Position numbers and translations under genes: made by a program. Shown here in pieces: positions 1-13,002 of a DNA stretch of 64,000 bases (the stretch's first letter is position 1; each line of letters starts with the position of its first letter). The notes under the pieces were generated by a model. It was not told the origin of the DNA. It was given only the letters and a program-made list of their open reading frames with translations, and did not search any database. The stretch is from Halichoerus grypus (Eukaryota; Chordata; Mammalia; Carnivora; Phocidae), in the NCBI RefSeq assembly GCF_964656455.1, contig NC_135720.1, positions 110,682,696-110,746,695 on the forward strand. Reading direction: 5' to 3'.

Positions 1-236
1 ACAGGTTACAAACTCAAATGTCTATAGGAACTGGGCAGGTAACATAAATGAGTAAAGTGAGCTAGGTTCAGAACAACAGGAAATTATAAACTTAGGAATG
101 CCTATCAGTCTAAAGGGGCAACATTTACTCAACTCCAGAAGACTGGAGCCACATAGAAATTAAAAAGAGAAAGGAAAAATACGTTTTGTAAAGAGAAGCC
201 AAACATTCAAAATTTATGTAAAAGCTCCTCTAGTTT

Positions 237-370
237 GGGGGCACCTGGGTGGCTCAAGTTATGACCCCAGGGTCCTGGGATGGAGCCCCAGCTTCTCCCT
301 CTGCCTCTGCCTGCCATTCCCCCTGCTTGTGCTCTGTCGAATAAATAAATAAAATCTTAAAAAAAAAAAA
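237..370 (+). mobile_element. CAN-SINE (SINEC), internally shortened
   Basis: GGGGCACCTGGGTGGCTCAA head, GGTCCTGGGATGGAGCCCC, CT-rich middle and AATAAATAAATAAAATCTT plus A10 tail. About 50 nt of the tRNA-like head is missing. Imperfect flanking repeats AAGCTCCTCTAGTTT and AAGCTCCCCTAAGTTT. Confidence 0.93.
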
Positions 371-1186
371 GCTCCCCTAAGTTTTGAAACACTGAAGGCC
401 AAATTGAACACATCTACAGACAATCTCTATATTGTGTTTCCCGTTAAAATACAAATGTACCTGGAAGAGTAGGTTATCAATTTCACTAAAGATACCAGCA
501 CAATGCCTTTAGCAGAGCAGTACTCAACAAAGACTTTTTGGATGGACAGACCTTATATTACAAGACAATTTAGGTGTTGAGAGACTAAAAGAATAAAAAG
601 CAAATTTCACATAGCTTCACAATTTCACAGAGATCTGCCTCTCCTGTCCGGTTTATCTCTTCTCCTGTATCTTAATACTCCTTTATCTGTTTCCATTTTT
701 CTCTTCTACAATTGCTTATACTTTGGTCTGTTGGCGCCACTAATAACCCAAATGGTAACACCAACCTAAACTTCACTGATTTTTTTTTTTTTTAACTTTG
801 AAAACTACAATGTTAGGATAAGGATTTCAAATAAGTTCCAAGGTTTTTCTGGGCAAGGACTGTTATATTTATCTGTCTTCCAACTACCACTTCCCTCTTC
901 CTGGCCTCATCTAAGTTCTTAATAAATAACTGTTTCTTTAACTGCGTGTCATTACAGAGAAATTTTTTAAATTTTATTTCAAAAAAGGACTCCCTTGAGT
1001 ATCACATTCCTCCAGTGCCTCAAAGATACCTGGTGCTCCCAGATCTTTATTTACTAAGCTAGAAGCAGCCAAAGGAAATAAAACTGACATACTAAAAGTC
1101 TTACACAATGGAACAATTACAAATGAAATGTCCCTTTTAAATTTTCATATTCACCTTATTGAAACTTATTAAGTTTCAGGCGTTAA

Positions 1187-1372
1187 GGGGCGCCTGGGTG
1201 ACTCAGTAGGTTAAGCATCTGCCTTCAGCTCAGGTCATGATCCCAGGGTCCTGAAATCAAGTCCCCCATCAGGCTCCTTGCTCAGCAGGGAGCCTGCTTC
1301 TCCCTCTGCCTGCCACTCCACCTGCTTGTGCTCCATCTCTCTAACAAATAAATAAAATCTTTAAAAAAAAAA
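1187..1372 (+). mobile_element. CAN-SINE (SINEC)
   Basis: Full-length tRNA-Lys-derived head (GGCGCCTGGGTGACTCAGTA), CT-rich body and AATAAATAAAATCTTT-A tail. No clear target-site duplication. Confidence 0.95.
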
Positions 1373-2034
1373 CAAAACTGTTAAAAGAACAGTACAAGTG
1401 CTGCGGAACCCATGAACACACAACACATATCCTCTCTGAAAGCTAACAGACTAAATCCCAGGCTTTCACATGCTCAAAAGGAGACGTGCTGACAGCAACT
1501 ACAACTGGCTCGCTCTTTATAGACAGTTTTAGCTGGACCCCACCTTCACCTCTGGAAGAGCAGCTCACTCCCATAGACTGGACTCATGCTGGACAACTGG
1601 ATGCTGGGATGTTGAAGTCCATTGGGCTTCAAAAAAAGTTTGAAACAAGTCATTCGTTAAGCCAAAGTTTCTGTCAACAACTCACCATCAGCACTGTATC
1701 AGGAATGACACTGCTTTGTTCAAATTATGTAATCAAATACAATTTAAAGGTTGCAAGCAAGTGCAATCTCTACATCTGACCATCAACTAAAGAAGAGACC
1801 ATAAGGTGACTGGTGTTCAAATTTTTAGTTTGTTCTCCAATACCGACTGGGGGAACATGGAAACTAAGATTGCATTGTGCATGTCTGATCCTCCATTCCA
1901 ACCCATGGATGGTTCTACCACTGATAATCCACTTCAACTTCTCATATGTACAAGAAAACCTAGACAGCCTCACCTTAAAGGCTCTTAACCCTCAGCTCAT
2001 CAGACCCAATTTAGTTTCCAGTCTCTTTTTCAAC

Positions 2035-2038
<4 letters not shown>

Positions 2039-2066
<28 letters not shown>

Positions 2067-2249
2067 TTTATTTATTTATTTGAGAGAGAGAGAGAATGAG
2101 AGACACAGAGCATGAGAAGGAGGAGGGTCAGAGGGAGAAGCAGACTCCCTGCCAAGCAGGGAGCCCGATGCGGGACTCGATCCCGGGACTCCAGGATCAT
2201 GACCTGAGCCGAAGGCAGTCGCTTAACCAACTGAGCCACCCAGGCGCCC
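2039..2249 (-). mobile_element. CAN-SINE (SINEC), 'GATCCTGGAGTC' subfamily
   Basis: Reverse-strand copy: T22 start, GGGACTCCAGGATCATGACC and GAGCCACCCAGGCGCC end. Perfect 15-bp target-site duplication TCTTTTTCAACAGTT at 2,024-2,038 and 2,250-2,264. Confidence 0.97.
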
Positions 2250-3640
2250 TCTTTTTCAACAGTTCTAACTAACTGTAAGGACTGATATTTATTGACCTCT
2301 ATTCTTTCCTAAGAGTAACTGAAAGAAATTTCACACTCTATCTTGCAATTACCATATTGGTCCAATGGATCCATTTTATAAATCTAACACATTATGGAAG
2401 TTTAGTGATCTTATTTTCCCTTTATCTTGAAACATTTTGTGATTTCATCATCCTGGGAGTTAATTTATCATTACTCATCATTATTTATCAATTATATCCA
2501 CCGATGCTTTAAAAAAAAAAAAAACTACAATAAGAAAAAGGGAAAACAGTTGTCTACATTGAAAGATAATGCAACTGAGATATAAATCATTTCCTTCCAT
2601 TTTCGCATTGCACTGTACAAAGTATATGCATCATCTTCCAAGAATAAAAGACTTGGAGACACCATCTTTGTAGCCTGCTTTAACCTTCAAACGAATATAG
2701 CTGAGAAATCAGAATTTTTCACTTTCTGCCCATGAGGGCAAAGAAAATTAACAGAGGAAGATGGTTCCAAATTATTAGACAAATCAGATGAATGCAAACA
2801 GAGAGCAGCACTCTAAACTCTGTATTTCTAATGCTAAAAAGTAAATATTCTCATCAAGTTAGTCATTTATTAGGAAGGACTTTGTCACATGATATTTTGC
2901 AACAAGAATACAGACCATCCCATTCTGCTAAAAGTACATGTGACCGTAATTCTTTCATCTTTTATAATGTTTACATGGCTAAGTTTACTTGATACAAAGA
3001 AGTCTGCAACATTTAAATTCTAAATAAAATTCCTAAAAGCTTTTCGCTTTTTCTTCTGTATGTTTTTCATAAAAATGACTTACTATAAAAATATGAATAT
3101 CCACTATACCCAGATGATAAAGTGATTATTTCTCCAACCTAACAGAGATTCAATAACAAATTTCCTCTTCCTACCCCCTATACTCACACCCTCTTAAAAG
3201 TTGCTACACTGCTTACATCATTTACAAATACAGAAATGTATAACTGGCTGCATTTTTATTATATAACTCATGTTGACTTTCTACAAAGAAAAATATTTAC
3301 TTATGTTAATGTACATTGTATTTAAATATATGCTCTATATAATTTATATTGTATATGTTATACATATTTTTCATATAAATATATTTATTTTACAAAACTA
3401 AAATACTATAACTGTATTTCAGCTTGCTTCTTTCATTCAAAAACTTAAATAAAGCACTTTAAGGTAAATTAAAGTTTACCCCCTGGTTTAAATAATTGCT
3501 TTAGGACTCCTCCTGTAACAATTAGCATTTCAAATCACCTACCTAACCATGACCAGAAGTCACCAAAATACCCTGAGATCTCATTACAAAGATCAGAGAC
3601 ATGAGACTCATATTTGCTCCCATATGGACAAAAATGACTT

Positions 3641-3668
<28 letters not shown>
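3641..3668. repeat. (AC)14 microsatellite
   Basis: An uninterrupted AC run of 28 nt. Likely length-variable. Confidence 0.97.
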
Positions 3669-3671
<3 letters not shown>

Positions 3672-3720
3672 GAAAAGCATCATTTAGTCTTAATTTTTAA
3701 GTAATAACAGCCCTCTTCTT

Positions 3721-3913
3721 TTTTAAAAAAAGATTTTATTTATTTGACAGAGAGAGACACAGCAAGAGAGGGAACACAAGCAGGGAGAGTGGGAGAGGGA
3801 GAAGCGTGCTTCCCGCGGAGCAGGGAGCCCGATGACGGGCCGGATCACAGGACCGTGGGATCATGACCTGAGCCGAAGGCAGATGCTTAATGACTGAGGC
3901 ACCCAGACGCCCC
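3721..3913 (-). mobile_element. CAN-SINE (SINEC)
   Basis: Reverse copy with CAGGACCGTGGGATCATGAC core. Perfect 18-bp target-site duplication AATAACAGCCCTCTTCTT at 3,703-3,720 and 3,914-3,931. Confidence 0.97.
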
Positions 3914-3993
3914 AATAACAGCCCTCTTCTTATTCCTAAATCCTGATTACGGCACTACCCTTTATAAGTGTTGATGCCATCATATGATTTTTT

Positions 3994-4189
3994 TTTTTTT
4001 TTTTAAAGATTTATTTATTTGACAGAGAGAGACACAGAGAGAGGGGGAACACAAGCAGGGGGAGTGGGAGAGGGAGAAGCAGGCTTCCCGCCGAGCAGGG
4101 AGCCCAATGTGGGGCTCGATCCCAGGACTCTGGGATCATGACCTGAGCCGAAGGCAGACGCTTAACCGACTGAGCCACCCAGGCGCCCC
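3994..4189 (-). mobile_element. CAN-SINE (SINEC)
   Basis: Reverse copy with T-run, GACAGAGAGAGACACAGAG and GAGCCACCCAGGCGCCCC. Perfect duplication GCCATCATATGATTTTTT at 3,976-3,993 and 4,190-4,207; only about 60 nt from the SINE to its left. Confidence 0.97.
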
Positions 4190-4207
4190 GCCATCATATG
4201 ATTTTTT

Positions 4208-5264
4208 AAGTACCCCTAATTTCTCAGTATAGAAGAAACATGTTATTCTATGAACATAATAGGATCCTAAGTCAGCCGAAATTCTTCTACCTACACATCT
4301 AATACCACCAGCATTTCCACCAGCCTTTAGGATGGAAGCACTCTCTAGATGTGGTTCCCCCGGCTCACCCCTTGATTTTGTTATTTTTCTTTTTGGAAAA
4401 CCTTACGTACTTTAAATTTACCCTCTTCCCTTCCTCTGTTCTCCTGCCCTTAAAAGTACATTCCAATTGTGCTTTTTTGTGTGCAAGAACAAGTAGAAAG
4501 CACAGAAATAAATTCATGTTATAATTTTTCCAGAAGGATTCTACTTCACCAAGCAAGATACTGCTTACCCTACAATTAATTTAATATTGTAGCAGGGAAG
4601 ATTTTTTTCCTTTATGTTTTAATCTGGGGACAAGAACAAATCCAGTAATAGAACGTCAACATTAATTTGAGGGGAGATGAAAAATGACTTAATAACACTG
4701 CAGCAGGATTAATATTGTACAATAGATCATGGAGCCATAAAACTTTTGACAAATTCATTTTTGTATCACTGTATATTCTTGCTAATAGGGCAGGGCATAT
4801 CTGAAAGGCTGTTAATACCTTACAGCACAAATGCCAATCAAATTGCACTGCAAGGGGATACATTCTGTAGGAGAAGGGAGAAAAGAGAATTGTCCTCACC
4901 CATCTGCAACTTGCATTTAAACGCAACATAGAGGAAAAATAAGGGCAGAGTGATTTCAAGCAAGAAGCTAATGTCTGCTTGAAATCAAGTAGTACAAGTC
5001 AGAAAATGAGTTGATGGTTATACCAGGAAATTTGCTTCCACTTCAAGACCCTCTAGCCAAGGAATTAAGAGTGGAAAACAGATCAGCAAATGACATAAGA
5101 CGGATTTTACCCAAAACAGCTATCTAAACAAGATGTGAAGCCAATAGACCAAATATGGGAAACCCAGTATAATGAAAAAGAAGCTACCAGGTCCTTAAAT
5201 GAATTAACAAACAAAAAGCAGCTATCAGATCTTTACACCAAAAATAACTTCTGCTTCCAGAGCT
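4208..5264. other. Unassigned intronic stretch
   Basis: AT-rich with a minus-strand open stretch of 115 codons (4,612-4,959), not recognised and without splice or promoter context; taken as chance. Confidence 0.5.
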
Positions 5265-6214
5265 AAAATGGATTAACAGGAAATGAACTTATCCTCTTCC
5301 CTGAAACAACAACAACAAAAAAACCAGAAAAATACATGAGACAACAGTTTCCAAAACTAAACATCTGACAAAAAAGGACAATAATGATTCCTGAGGGATG
5401 GGAAACAAAGGAGAAAAGCCCTATGACTGCCTCAGCTTACTGCTTCGGGTGAGTTTCCGGGCCACAGAACAGAGAAGGGAAAGTGCGACAAAAGCACGCA
5501 GTAGCACTGGCTTCAAGGGCTTTGCAACCTGTGCACTTGCAGCGCAGAAAGGACCTGTGTGTGGTTTCATGCTCTGCTGCTGCCATTTTGAAATTCAAAA
5601 AAATTTTTGAACCAGTGGCCCACATTTTCATTTTACACTGGGCCCTGCAAATTGTATAGCTGGTCCTGCCCGGCAGATGTCCTGAACTGAGCAACTTAGC
5701 TGAGACTCAGCAGAGACCAATGAAGCTAGAGTTCATAGGACAGAATAACAGCATACAGCTAGATCAGTACATGTATATTTAAAAACACTAACCAAGGCCA
5801 GGGAAAGATTCATCCAAAAGGATTAGGAGGAATAGTATCTGTCATGCACACAAGGCTGGTAACAGTGCCTGTTCCTAAATGTCAGACCAAGAAAACTCAT
5901 AATTTAGGGCAATGGGTAAAGTACTCAAGATCTTGCCTTGCAAGTGGAGAACAATTAACCCTAGACTGAGCACCACCTCAGATCCATAACCCCCCCACAC
6001 AAAAAATCCTAAAAGCTCAACTTCAAAAAATCAAATTGTTTCCAAATAAGTTAACTGCATCCCAGAACAAAGCTCAAGATTTATAGGTAGACAAAAATAT
6101 ACAGCATCCAACAAGGTAAAACTCACAATATCTGGCATCCAAAAATTACCAAGTACACAAAGGAGTAGGAAAACAGCACCCATAATAAGAAAAAAAACAT
6201 TCATTTACAACTGC

Positions 6215-6545
6215 TATGGTCATTCATATGTTGAAATCCTAACCCCCAAAGGTGATGGTATCAGTAGGAAAGGGCTTTGGCAGGCGATGATGTCATGAGA
6301 GTGGGGCTCTCATGAATGGGAATAGTGCTCTTACAAGAGATACCACAGAGCTAACTAGCCCCTTCCATCATGTGAGGGTACAATGAGATAGCTCTGATCC
6401 AGAAGAGAAGCCCTCATTCGACCAAACTGGCACCCTGATCTTAGACTTCCATCCTCCAGAACTGTGAGAAATAAATCTCTCTTGTTTATAAATCATCCCA
6501 GTCTGTGGTATTTTGTTATAGCAGCCTGAAAGGACTAGGCACCCA
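6215..6545 (+). mobile_element. ERVL-MaLR solo LTR (MST/MLT-like)
   Basis: ATGTTGAAATCCTAACCCCC, GGTGATGGTATCAG, CTCATGAATGGG, CCAGAACTGTGAGAAATAAA and GGTATTTTGTTATAGCAGCC are diagnostic MaLR LTR phrases, including the AATAAA. It interrupts ORF1-like LINE-1 sequence. No internal retroviral region is present. Confidence 0.85.
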
Positions 6546-7629
6546 GAATCAACACAGATGTTTAATATCAGCAGATAAGAACATTAAAACAACAACAGAG
6601 CACAATCTGTATTGCTGCTATTGCTGAAGCAATAATTAGGTGGAATTTTATACCACTGAAAATATTAGAAAAGATCTTAAATCAATAAACTCAGCTTCTA
6701 TGAAGAACAAATTAAACTCAGTATGCAGAAAAAAGGAAGTAATAAAGGTAAAAGTAAAAATAAAATAGAAAACAGAAAAACAAAAGAGAACACAAATGAA
6801 ACCAAAATCTGGTCTTTAGAGACAATCAATAAATTGATAAAACCTCTAACCAGAAACTGACAAGGAGAGAGAGAGAAGATACCAATAAGCAATATCAAAA
6901 ATGAGAAGCACTGTCAATGGTACAGATATTAAAAATACAACAGAATATGACAAACAACTTTATACCATAAATGTAAGTTACATGAAATGGACAAAAACCA
7001 CTGAAAGACAAACCTCCTAAGGCTCACTCAAGTAGAAATAGATAATATGAATAGCCCTGTATCTTTATTAAAATTAACTGTATTTGTAGTTAAAAATCCT
7101 CCCACGGAGAAAATTCTGGGCATAGATGGCTCCAATGGTGAATACCAAACATTTAAGGAAGAAATAATACCAATTCTAAACAAACTTACAGACAATTGAA
7201 GTGAAAGGGATATTTTCCAACTCAGTCTTTGATACGAGAATTTGCTCTGATAACAAAACAAGGACATTACAAGATAGGAAAACTACAGACTAATATCCAT
7301 AATGAATATAGATGTAAAAATTCTAAATAAGATTTTATCAAAATGAATCCACATTATGTGCTAAAAGGATAATACATCATGAAGCAGGACTTATCTCAAA
7401 AATGCAGGACTAGATTTGAAAACTCATCTGTGTAATTAATTCACTAGATTAACCCCACATAAAACTAAACTAAAAGAGAAAAACCATACGATCATCTCAA
7501 TAGACACAGAAAAAGCCTTTTAAAAATGTAACATTCATTCTTGATATAAAAAAAAAAAAACTTGGCAAACTAGAAACAAAGGGGAACTTGCTCAACCTTA
7601 CGAAGAGCATCTATTAAAAACCTACAGCT

Positions 7630-7856
7630 GGGGCACCTGGGTGGCTCAGTCAGTTGGGCATCTGCCTTCGGCTTGGGTCATGATCCTGGAGTTCCAGGAT
7701 CTAGCTCTGCGTCGGGCTCCCCGTTCAGTGGGGAGTCTCCTTCTCCCTCTCCCTCTGCTCTTCCCCCTGCTCGTGCTTGCTCACTCTCTCTTTCACTCTC
7801 TTTCTCCCTCAAATGAATAAATAAAATCTTTAAAAAAATGCATTAAAAAAAAAAAA
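7630..7856 (+). mobile_element. CAN-SINE (SINEC) inside LINE-1
   Basis: GGGGCACCTGGGTGGCTCAG head, TTCCAGGATCTAGCTC core and AATAAATAAAATC tail with a second A-run. Flanked by AAACCTACAGCT / AAACCCTACAGCT; the LINE-1 sequence continues after it. Confidence 0.95.
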
Positions 7857-8385
7857 CCCTACAGCTAACCTCATACATAAATGGTGAAAGACTGAGCACT
7901 CTTCCTCTTAGCTCAGATGTCTGCTCCTGCCACTTCAACGTTGTACTGGGGTGTCTATCCAGTGCAGTCAGGCAAGAAAAAGAAATGAAAGGCATCCAGA
8001 ATGGAGAAAAAGAAGTAAACTCCCCTTATTCACAGAAAACATGATTAAGTTTATATAGAAAACCCAATGGAATCAAAAATAAAGCTACTAGAATATGTTA
8101 AACAGTTTACCAAGGTGACAGAGGATACAAAATCAATGTATAATTAGAAATAAAAACTTCAAATACTATTTATAATAATATCAAAAATATAACTGCTTAA
8201 GGATAAAGCTGACAAGAGATGTGAAAGACCCAGTAAGAACTATAAGACATTACTGAAAGAAGTTAAAGACTTCAAATGAATAGAGAGGAACAGTTTGATC
8301 ATGGATAAAAAGACTAAAGATTGTTAAAGTGTCAATCCTTCCCAAGAGTGGTACTGGCATAAAGATAGATCAATGCAACAGAATA

Positions 8386-8576
8386 GGGATGCCTAGGTGG
8401 CTGAGCCCGTTAAGCGTCTACCTTCAGCTCAGGTCATGCATGATCCCAGGGTCAGGGGATGGAGCCCCGCATCAGGCTCCCTGCTCAGCAGGGAGTCTGC
8501 TTCTCCCTCTGCCTGCCACTCCCCCTGCTTGTGTGCTCTCTCTGACAAATAAATAAATAAAATCTTTTTTAAAAAA
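8386..8576 (+). mobile_element. CAN-SINE (SINEC) inside LINE-1
   Basis: GGGATGCCTAGGTGGCTGAG head and AAATAAATAAATAAAATC tail; flanked by ATGCAACAGAATA on both sides. It interrupts LINE-1 ORF2-derived sequence. Confidence 0.95.
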
Positions 8577-9780
8577 TGCAACAGAATATAGTCCAAAAAA
8601 ACAAAACAAAAAAACCACCCCATACATATTAATAAACAACTGATTTTTGACAAAGGCCCAAAGGCAATGCAGTAGAAAAAGGAAAGCTTTTCCAACTATT
8701 AGTATTGGGGGGGGGGGCGCAGAGAACAACTTAGATCCATACCTCATACCATATATAAATATTAATACAAAATAAATCATAGATCTAAATATAAAACCTA
8801 AAGCTATAAAACTTCTTGAATACAGAAAAAAAAAATCTTTAAAAGCATCATCTATAACAGAACAAATGAATAACTGAAATTCATAACTTCTGCTCTTCAA
8901 AAGTCGCTTTAAAAGAATGAAAATACAGGGGCAAAATACAAACCACACAGCAGTAGAAAATCTTTACAAAGCATATATAATAAAAAGGAATTTTATCCAG
9001 AATATATAAAGAATTCTCAAAACTCAGTAATAAAATGAACAACTCAATTTAAAAATGAGCAAAAATTTGAAAGTTCAACAAAGAAGATACATGGGTAGCA
9101 AATAAACACATGAAAAGATATGCAATGTCATGAGAGCAATGGAAATTATAACCACAATGAGATACCAAAATATACCTATTAGAATGATTAAAACTAAAGA
9201 TGGACCATATCAAGTGGTGAGGAGGATATAAAAGAACTAGTACCCCCATATGCTGCTGCTGAGTATTAAATGGTACAATCCCACTGGAAAAGTTTGGCAG
9301 TTTCTTAACAAATTAAACATACATCTATATATAATCGATCCATCCCACTCCTAGGAATTTGCCCAAAAGAAAAGGAATATAAGGAACAAATGTCCATATA
9401 AAGACTTGCACTGAATGTTTACAGCAGCTTTATTTGTAATAGTCAAACCTAAAAACCAAAATGCCCATAAAAGCTAAGTGGATAACTAACTTATAATATA
9501 TCCACACAATAAAATACTATTTAGCGAATTGAAAGGACAGAACTGCTGATACAGGCAACACTACAGATAAATCTCAAAATAATTATGCTGAAGAAGCCAG
9601 ACTCCCTCCCCAAGAATATATATCATATAATTCCATTTATGCAAACTAATCGATTGTAACAGAAAGCAGATCAGTGGTTGCCTGACATGAGGGAGGGATG
9701 GGAGGAAGAGATTCCTAACGAGCAGGAGAGAACTTACTTGTGGGTGACAAGTGTGTTGACGATCTAAATTGTGGTGATGG

Positions 9781-9989
9781 GGGGCGCCTGGGTGGCTCAG
9801 TTGGTTGGGCGACTGCCTTTGGCTCAGGTCATGATCCTGGAGTCCCGGGATCGAGTCCCGCATCGGGCTCCCTGCTCGGCGGGGAGTCTGCTTCTCCCTC
9901 TGACCCTCCCCCCTCTCATGTGCTGTCTCTCTCCTCTCATCCTCTCTCTCAAATAAATAAAAAAAAATAAAAATAAAAAATAAATAAAT
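9781..9989 (+). mobile_element. CAN-SINE (SINEC), 'GATCCTGGAGTC' subfamily
   Basis: GGGGCGCCTGGGTGGCTCAG, GGAGTCCCGGGATCGAGTCC, GACCCTCCCCCCTCTCATG and a long A/T-rich tail. Perfect 15-bp duplication AAATTGTGGTGATGG at 9,766-9,780 and 9,990-10,004. Confidence 0.97.
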
Positions 9990-10441
9990 AAATTGTGGTG
10001 ATGGTTTCACAGGTACATACATAGGTCAAACATACCTCAATCGAGTTTTTTTAAATACACAATAAACATATTTCAAATATAGGCCACATAAGCTAATTCA
10101 GACCACTATCCTGTCTCCACTAACAACACTTTCTTTTTATTTCTGCATTTACAATACTACTAGTAAAAACACTTCTCAAACTAGAATAATGTCCCTCAAA
10201 ATTTCCCTCTAGTTTCTGCATTACAAGTTGGAGTGCTTTTATACTTAATGAAATGTTTTTAGTGAGTCCTTCCAGCAATCTGATCTTCCTACAGCCTATT
10301 TATCAGCAGTGGATTAATGTGGGGTATGCTTAGAGTAAGGCTGCTATGGGTGAGACTCTACTTATGAAAAGGTCAAATTAGCCTTCCCAGTGCTTGCTAA
10401 GAACCACTTTTCTGATTCAGAGAGAGAACTTGAGAGAAACC

Positions 10442-10556
10442 TTTTTTTTTTTCTTCAAGTTTTTATTTTAAATTCCAGTTAGTTAACATACAGTGTAATA
10501 TTAGTTTCAGGTGTAGAATTTAATGGTTCATCACTTGCATACAACACCCAGAGAAG
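10442..10556 (-). mobile_element. LINE-1 3'-end fragment (carnivore type)
   Basis: T-run followed by AATTCCAGTTAGTTAACATA, CAGTGTAATATTAGTTTCAG and GGTTCATCACTTGCATACAA, the reverse complement of a carnivore L1 3' UTR. About 115 nt only. Confidence 0.85.
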
Positions 10557-10599
10557 CAGTTATTTCTTTCCATTACTTAATCATCACAAAAATAGATTT

Positions 10600-13000
10600 C
10601 TTGTTGCTATAGTACAAGCAAGGAAACTGAGGCAGCTTATAATGAAGTAGATGGAAATGTGAGGAGACAGCTCACCAGTTCATGGCTAATTGGCCAGGTT
10701 CTTGAGGCAAGTATGCCTTTTCATCTAATATATAATCAAAAGTTACTTATTTTTTATACATTGAATCTATTTTCCCACTGATTAACATAGTTTTACTTCC
10801 AACTGACCTTCAATTGATGACCTGAATAACTTACGGTCAAATGATAAACTTGAGAGGTGCTAGTTAGATGAACCTGTAAAGACTACCTTGAAAAGCAAGA
10901 ATACTTTTGTAATGCAAACAATCACTCCCAGATTTACCTACACATAATAATTTTTAAAGCAAAGAATACTTGCAGGTGGAAAATTTTTCAAAAAAAAAAA
11001 ATAAGGAACGAAGGTAAAGGTGAAGATATGAGAAGTAGACAAAAGAAAAATTATTTGCTATGAAAAGGCAAAAGCTGCTATTTCCACTTCTAAGTCCAGT
11101 AGTTTTGAGTAAAGCAAAGTTTGATTATTTTCCTACAGATAGTAGGTAATAAACTCCTGGGTCACTACAACTGTCTCTTTGAGATAAAAAACTGATCTAA
11201 CCTATAACATAATAAACTGACTCCTGCATTGCTCATTTAAGATTACAGTAAATGCTTTACTAAGTGGATGAGAAAGAACATTTCAGAACTTCCCCAATGT
11301 AGAAGTTGGGAATAGTGAAGACAGTCCTTAATTTATGTCATGGAAAAATCAAGAAGAGTGACTTCAGGCAGTATTCAGGTCTTCAGCTTCAAGAAAATCC
11401 CAATGGGATCACTTTCTTTCAGAACCTCTAGCTGAGGCACCCTATATAATGTTCCAGAACTGTGCTAATACAAGGTATATCAGCAAAGAACTGTGCTGTC
11501 ACATATGACTACTTAAATTTAATAAAATGGTAAATGCAGTTCTTGGTCACACTAGGTACATTTCAAGTGCTCAATAACCGCATGTGGCTTTCATACCGGA
11601 TAACACAGATACAGAACACTTCCACCATCACAGAAATTTTTATTGAACAGCGCTACGCCAGAGTGACCAAGTTTAGAGTAAGGTGATGGCTCTCTTTCAT
11701 AAGCTCTTTAGTCCTTTACTAATAAATGAGGTTCGTTTATACAAAAATGGTGTTTTCATTAAAAGAGTGGCTCAGTTGGTTAAGCATCTGCCTTCGGCTT
11801 GGGTCATGTTCCCAGTGTCCTGGGATCAAGCCCCACATCGGGCTCCCTGCTCAGCAGGGAGTTTGCTTCTCCCTCTCCCTCTGTCCCTCCCCCCTGCTCC
11901 TGCTCTCTCTCTCGCTCTCTCAATTAAATAAATAAAAAATAAATAAAATAAAATTTTATGAATCCATGCTTTTTTAAGAATGGACATTAAAGCCACTCAT
12001 GGAGTGAGATTAGTTTTAGACACCATTCACCTAAAATGGAGAGCAGATTTTTTTTAATCCTATAGTTTCCTTTACCTTTGGTATATTTAACTACCTGCAA
12101 AGTGCCAACAATAATCTATAGCACTCAAAGTGTTCCTTTGGAACATCTGAAGGCTGACAGGGAAAAAAATCATGACAGCTTTACCAAATCAGCAACTTAG
12201 GAACTGAGAAAAAGTAGTCAAACAATTAAAAGCCAAGGATACAGTGATAGAAGATCTAATGACTTTGACAGATGAACTCAAGGGAGTGAAGTGCCAACAA
12301 AAACTCAGTAAGTACAAAGTTTTTATCAAAGTAAACTATCACTTTATTCATGGATATTAATGTTGGTAAATTGCATGAATAATTCAGGTCCATTTTCATT
12401 TAAGTGGAATCTTCAGTGAAGCCATACATTGACTTCACAGCACCTGTCTTCCAGCCGACTGCTAACAAAACTACTCTAATCCCAGTTAGTGGACATGAAT
12501 ATTACCTATCACTCACCTACCTCTTTTACTTAAGTCCCATCTGCCAAAATAAAATCTTGCCCCCAAATCATATATAATTTAACAAAGCCAAAAACCTTAC
12601 AAAGGGAAGGGAGGACACAAAGGACAGCACCTGGTCCCAACTACCCATCCACTAATACTGTAATCCCATTCAAATAAAATAACAGCTGCTGTGACACTAA
12701 CAGTTATTCTCCGATGTTTCTAATCCTATTTCGTAAGTCCTAACTCTTTATGGATCTTCAAAACGAACATCCTCATGATTCCATATACCTGCAAGGGTCC
12801 AAAAAACGGTAGGCAGCCACATCTGTTATTCCAACAACATATTTAATGTGCATCAGACATCTACGGATGTAAATTTTCATTAGCAGAAGAATCATCGATT
12901 ATTTCTGAAGCCTTATAGAGGCACGTATAGACTCTGGCTGACAAAAAACTGGTCTGACGAATTGATGCTCTAAGAGTGGGCTTTATGTGCTTCTGTACTG
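10600..13000. other. Mostly single-copy intronic DNA
   Basis: Apart from the truncated SINE at 11,766 no repeat or exon is recognised. A weak MIR-like phrase (AAGGAAACTGAGGCAGCTTA) occurs near 10,620. CpG dinucleotides are somewhat frequent at 12,710-12,960. Confidence 0.5.
11766..11955 (+). mobile_element. CAN-SINE, 5'-truncated
   Basis: Starts inside the head at GTGGCTCAGTTGGTTAAGC, lacking the first 10 or so bases. GGGATCAAGCCCCACATCGG and an AATAAATAAAA tail follow. Confidence 0.93.
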
Positions 13001-13002
13001 TA

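Larger units (their letters stand above)
371..3640. other. Single-copy intronic DNA between listed SINEs
   Basis: Outside the SINEs at 1,187 and 2,039 nothing recognisable: AT-rich, no splice-flanked exon, no repeat family identified. The 97- and 100-codon open stretches at 1,486-1,779 and 1,813-2,115 have no recognised domain, and the second runs into a SINE. Confidence 0.6.
5265..10065 (+). mobile_element. Ancient LINE-1 (L1M type), near end-to-end but decayed
   Basis: Old L1 5'/ORF1-like phrases begin near 5,265 (CAGGAAATGAACTTATC, AATACATGAGACAACAG) and recur at 6,110-6,220. ORF2 reverse-transcriptase-region similarity runs from about 7,020 to 8,340, with the C-terminal part and 3' UTR to 10,065 (CCACTCCTAGGAATTTGCCC, TTACAGCAGCTTTATTTGTA, AGCAGATCAGTGGTTGCCTG). 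A MaLR LTR and three SINEs are inserted. Reading frames are broken throughout and no long ORF survives. The left boundary is uncertain and some ORF regions appear deleted. Confidence 0.7.

Noticed and set aside
5398..5694. Overlapping open frames on both strands in a slightly CpG-rich patch
   Set aside because: Neither peptide was recognised; the sequence CAGTGGCCCACATTTTCATT looks like a dispersed old repeat, and no gene context exists.
8472..8948. 158-codon minus-strand open frame
   Set aside because: It is the reverse strand of LINE-1 ORF2 sequence plus a SINE.
9561..10022. 153-codon minus-strand open frame
   Set aside because: Antisense of a SINE and a LINE-1 3' UTR; chance frame.
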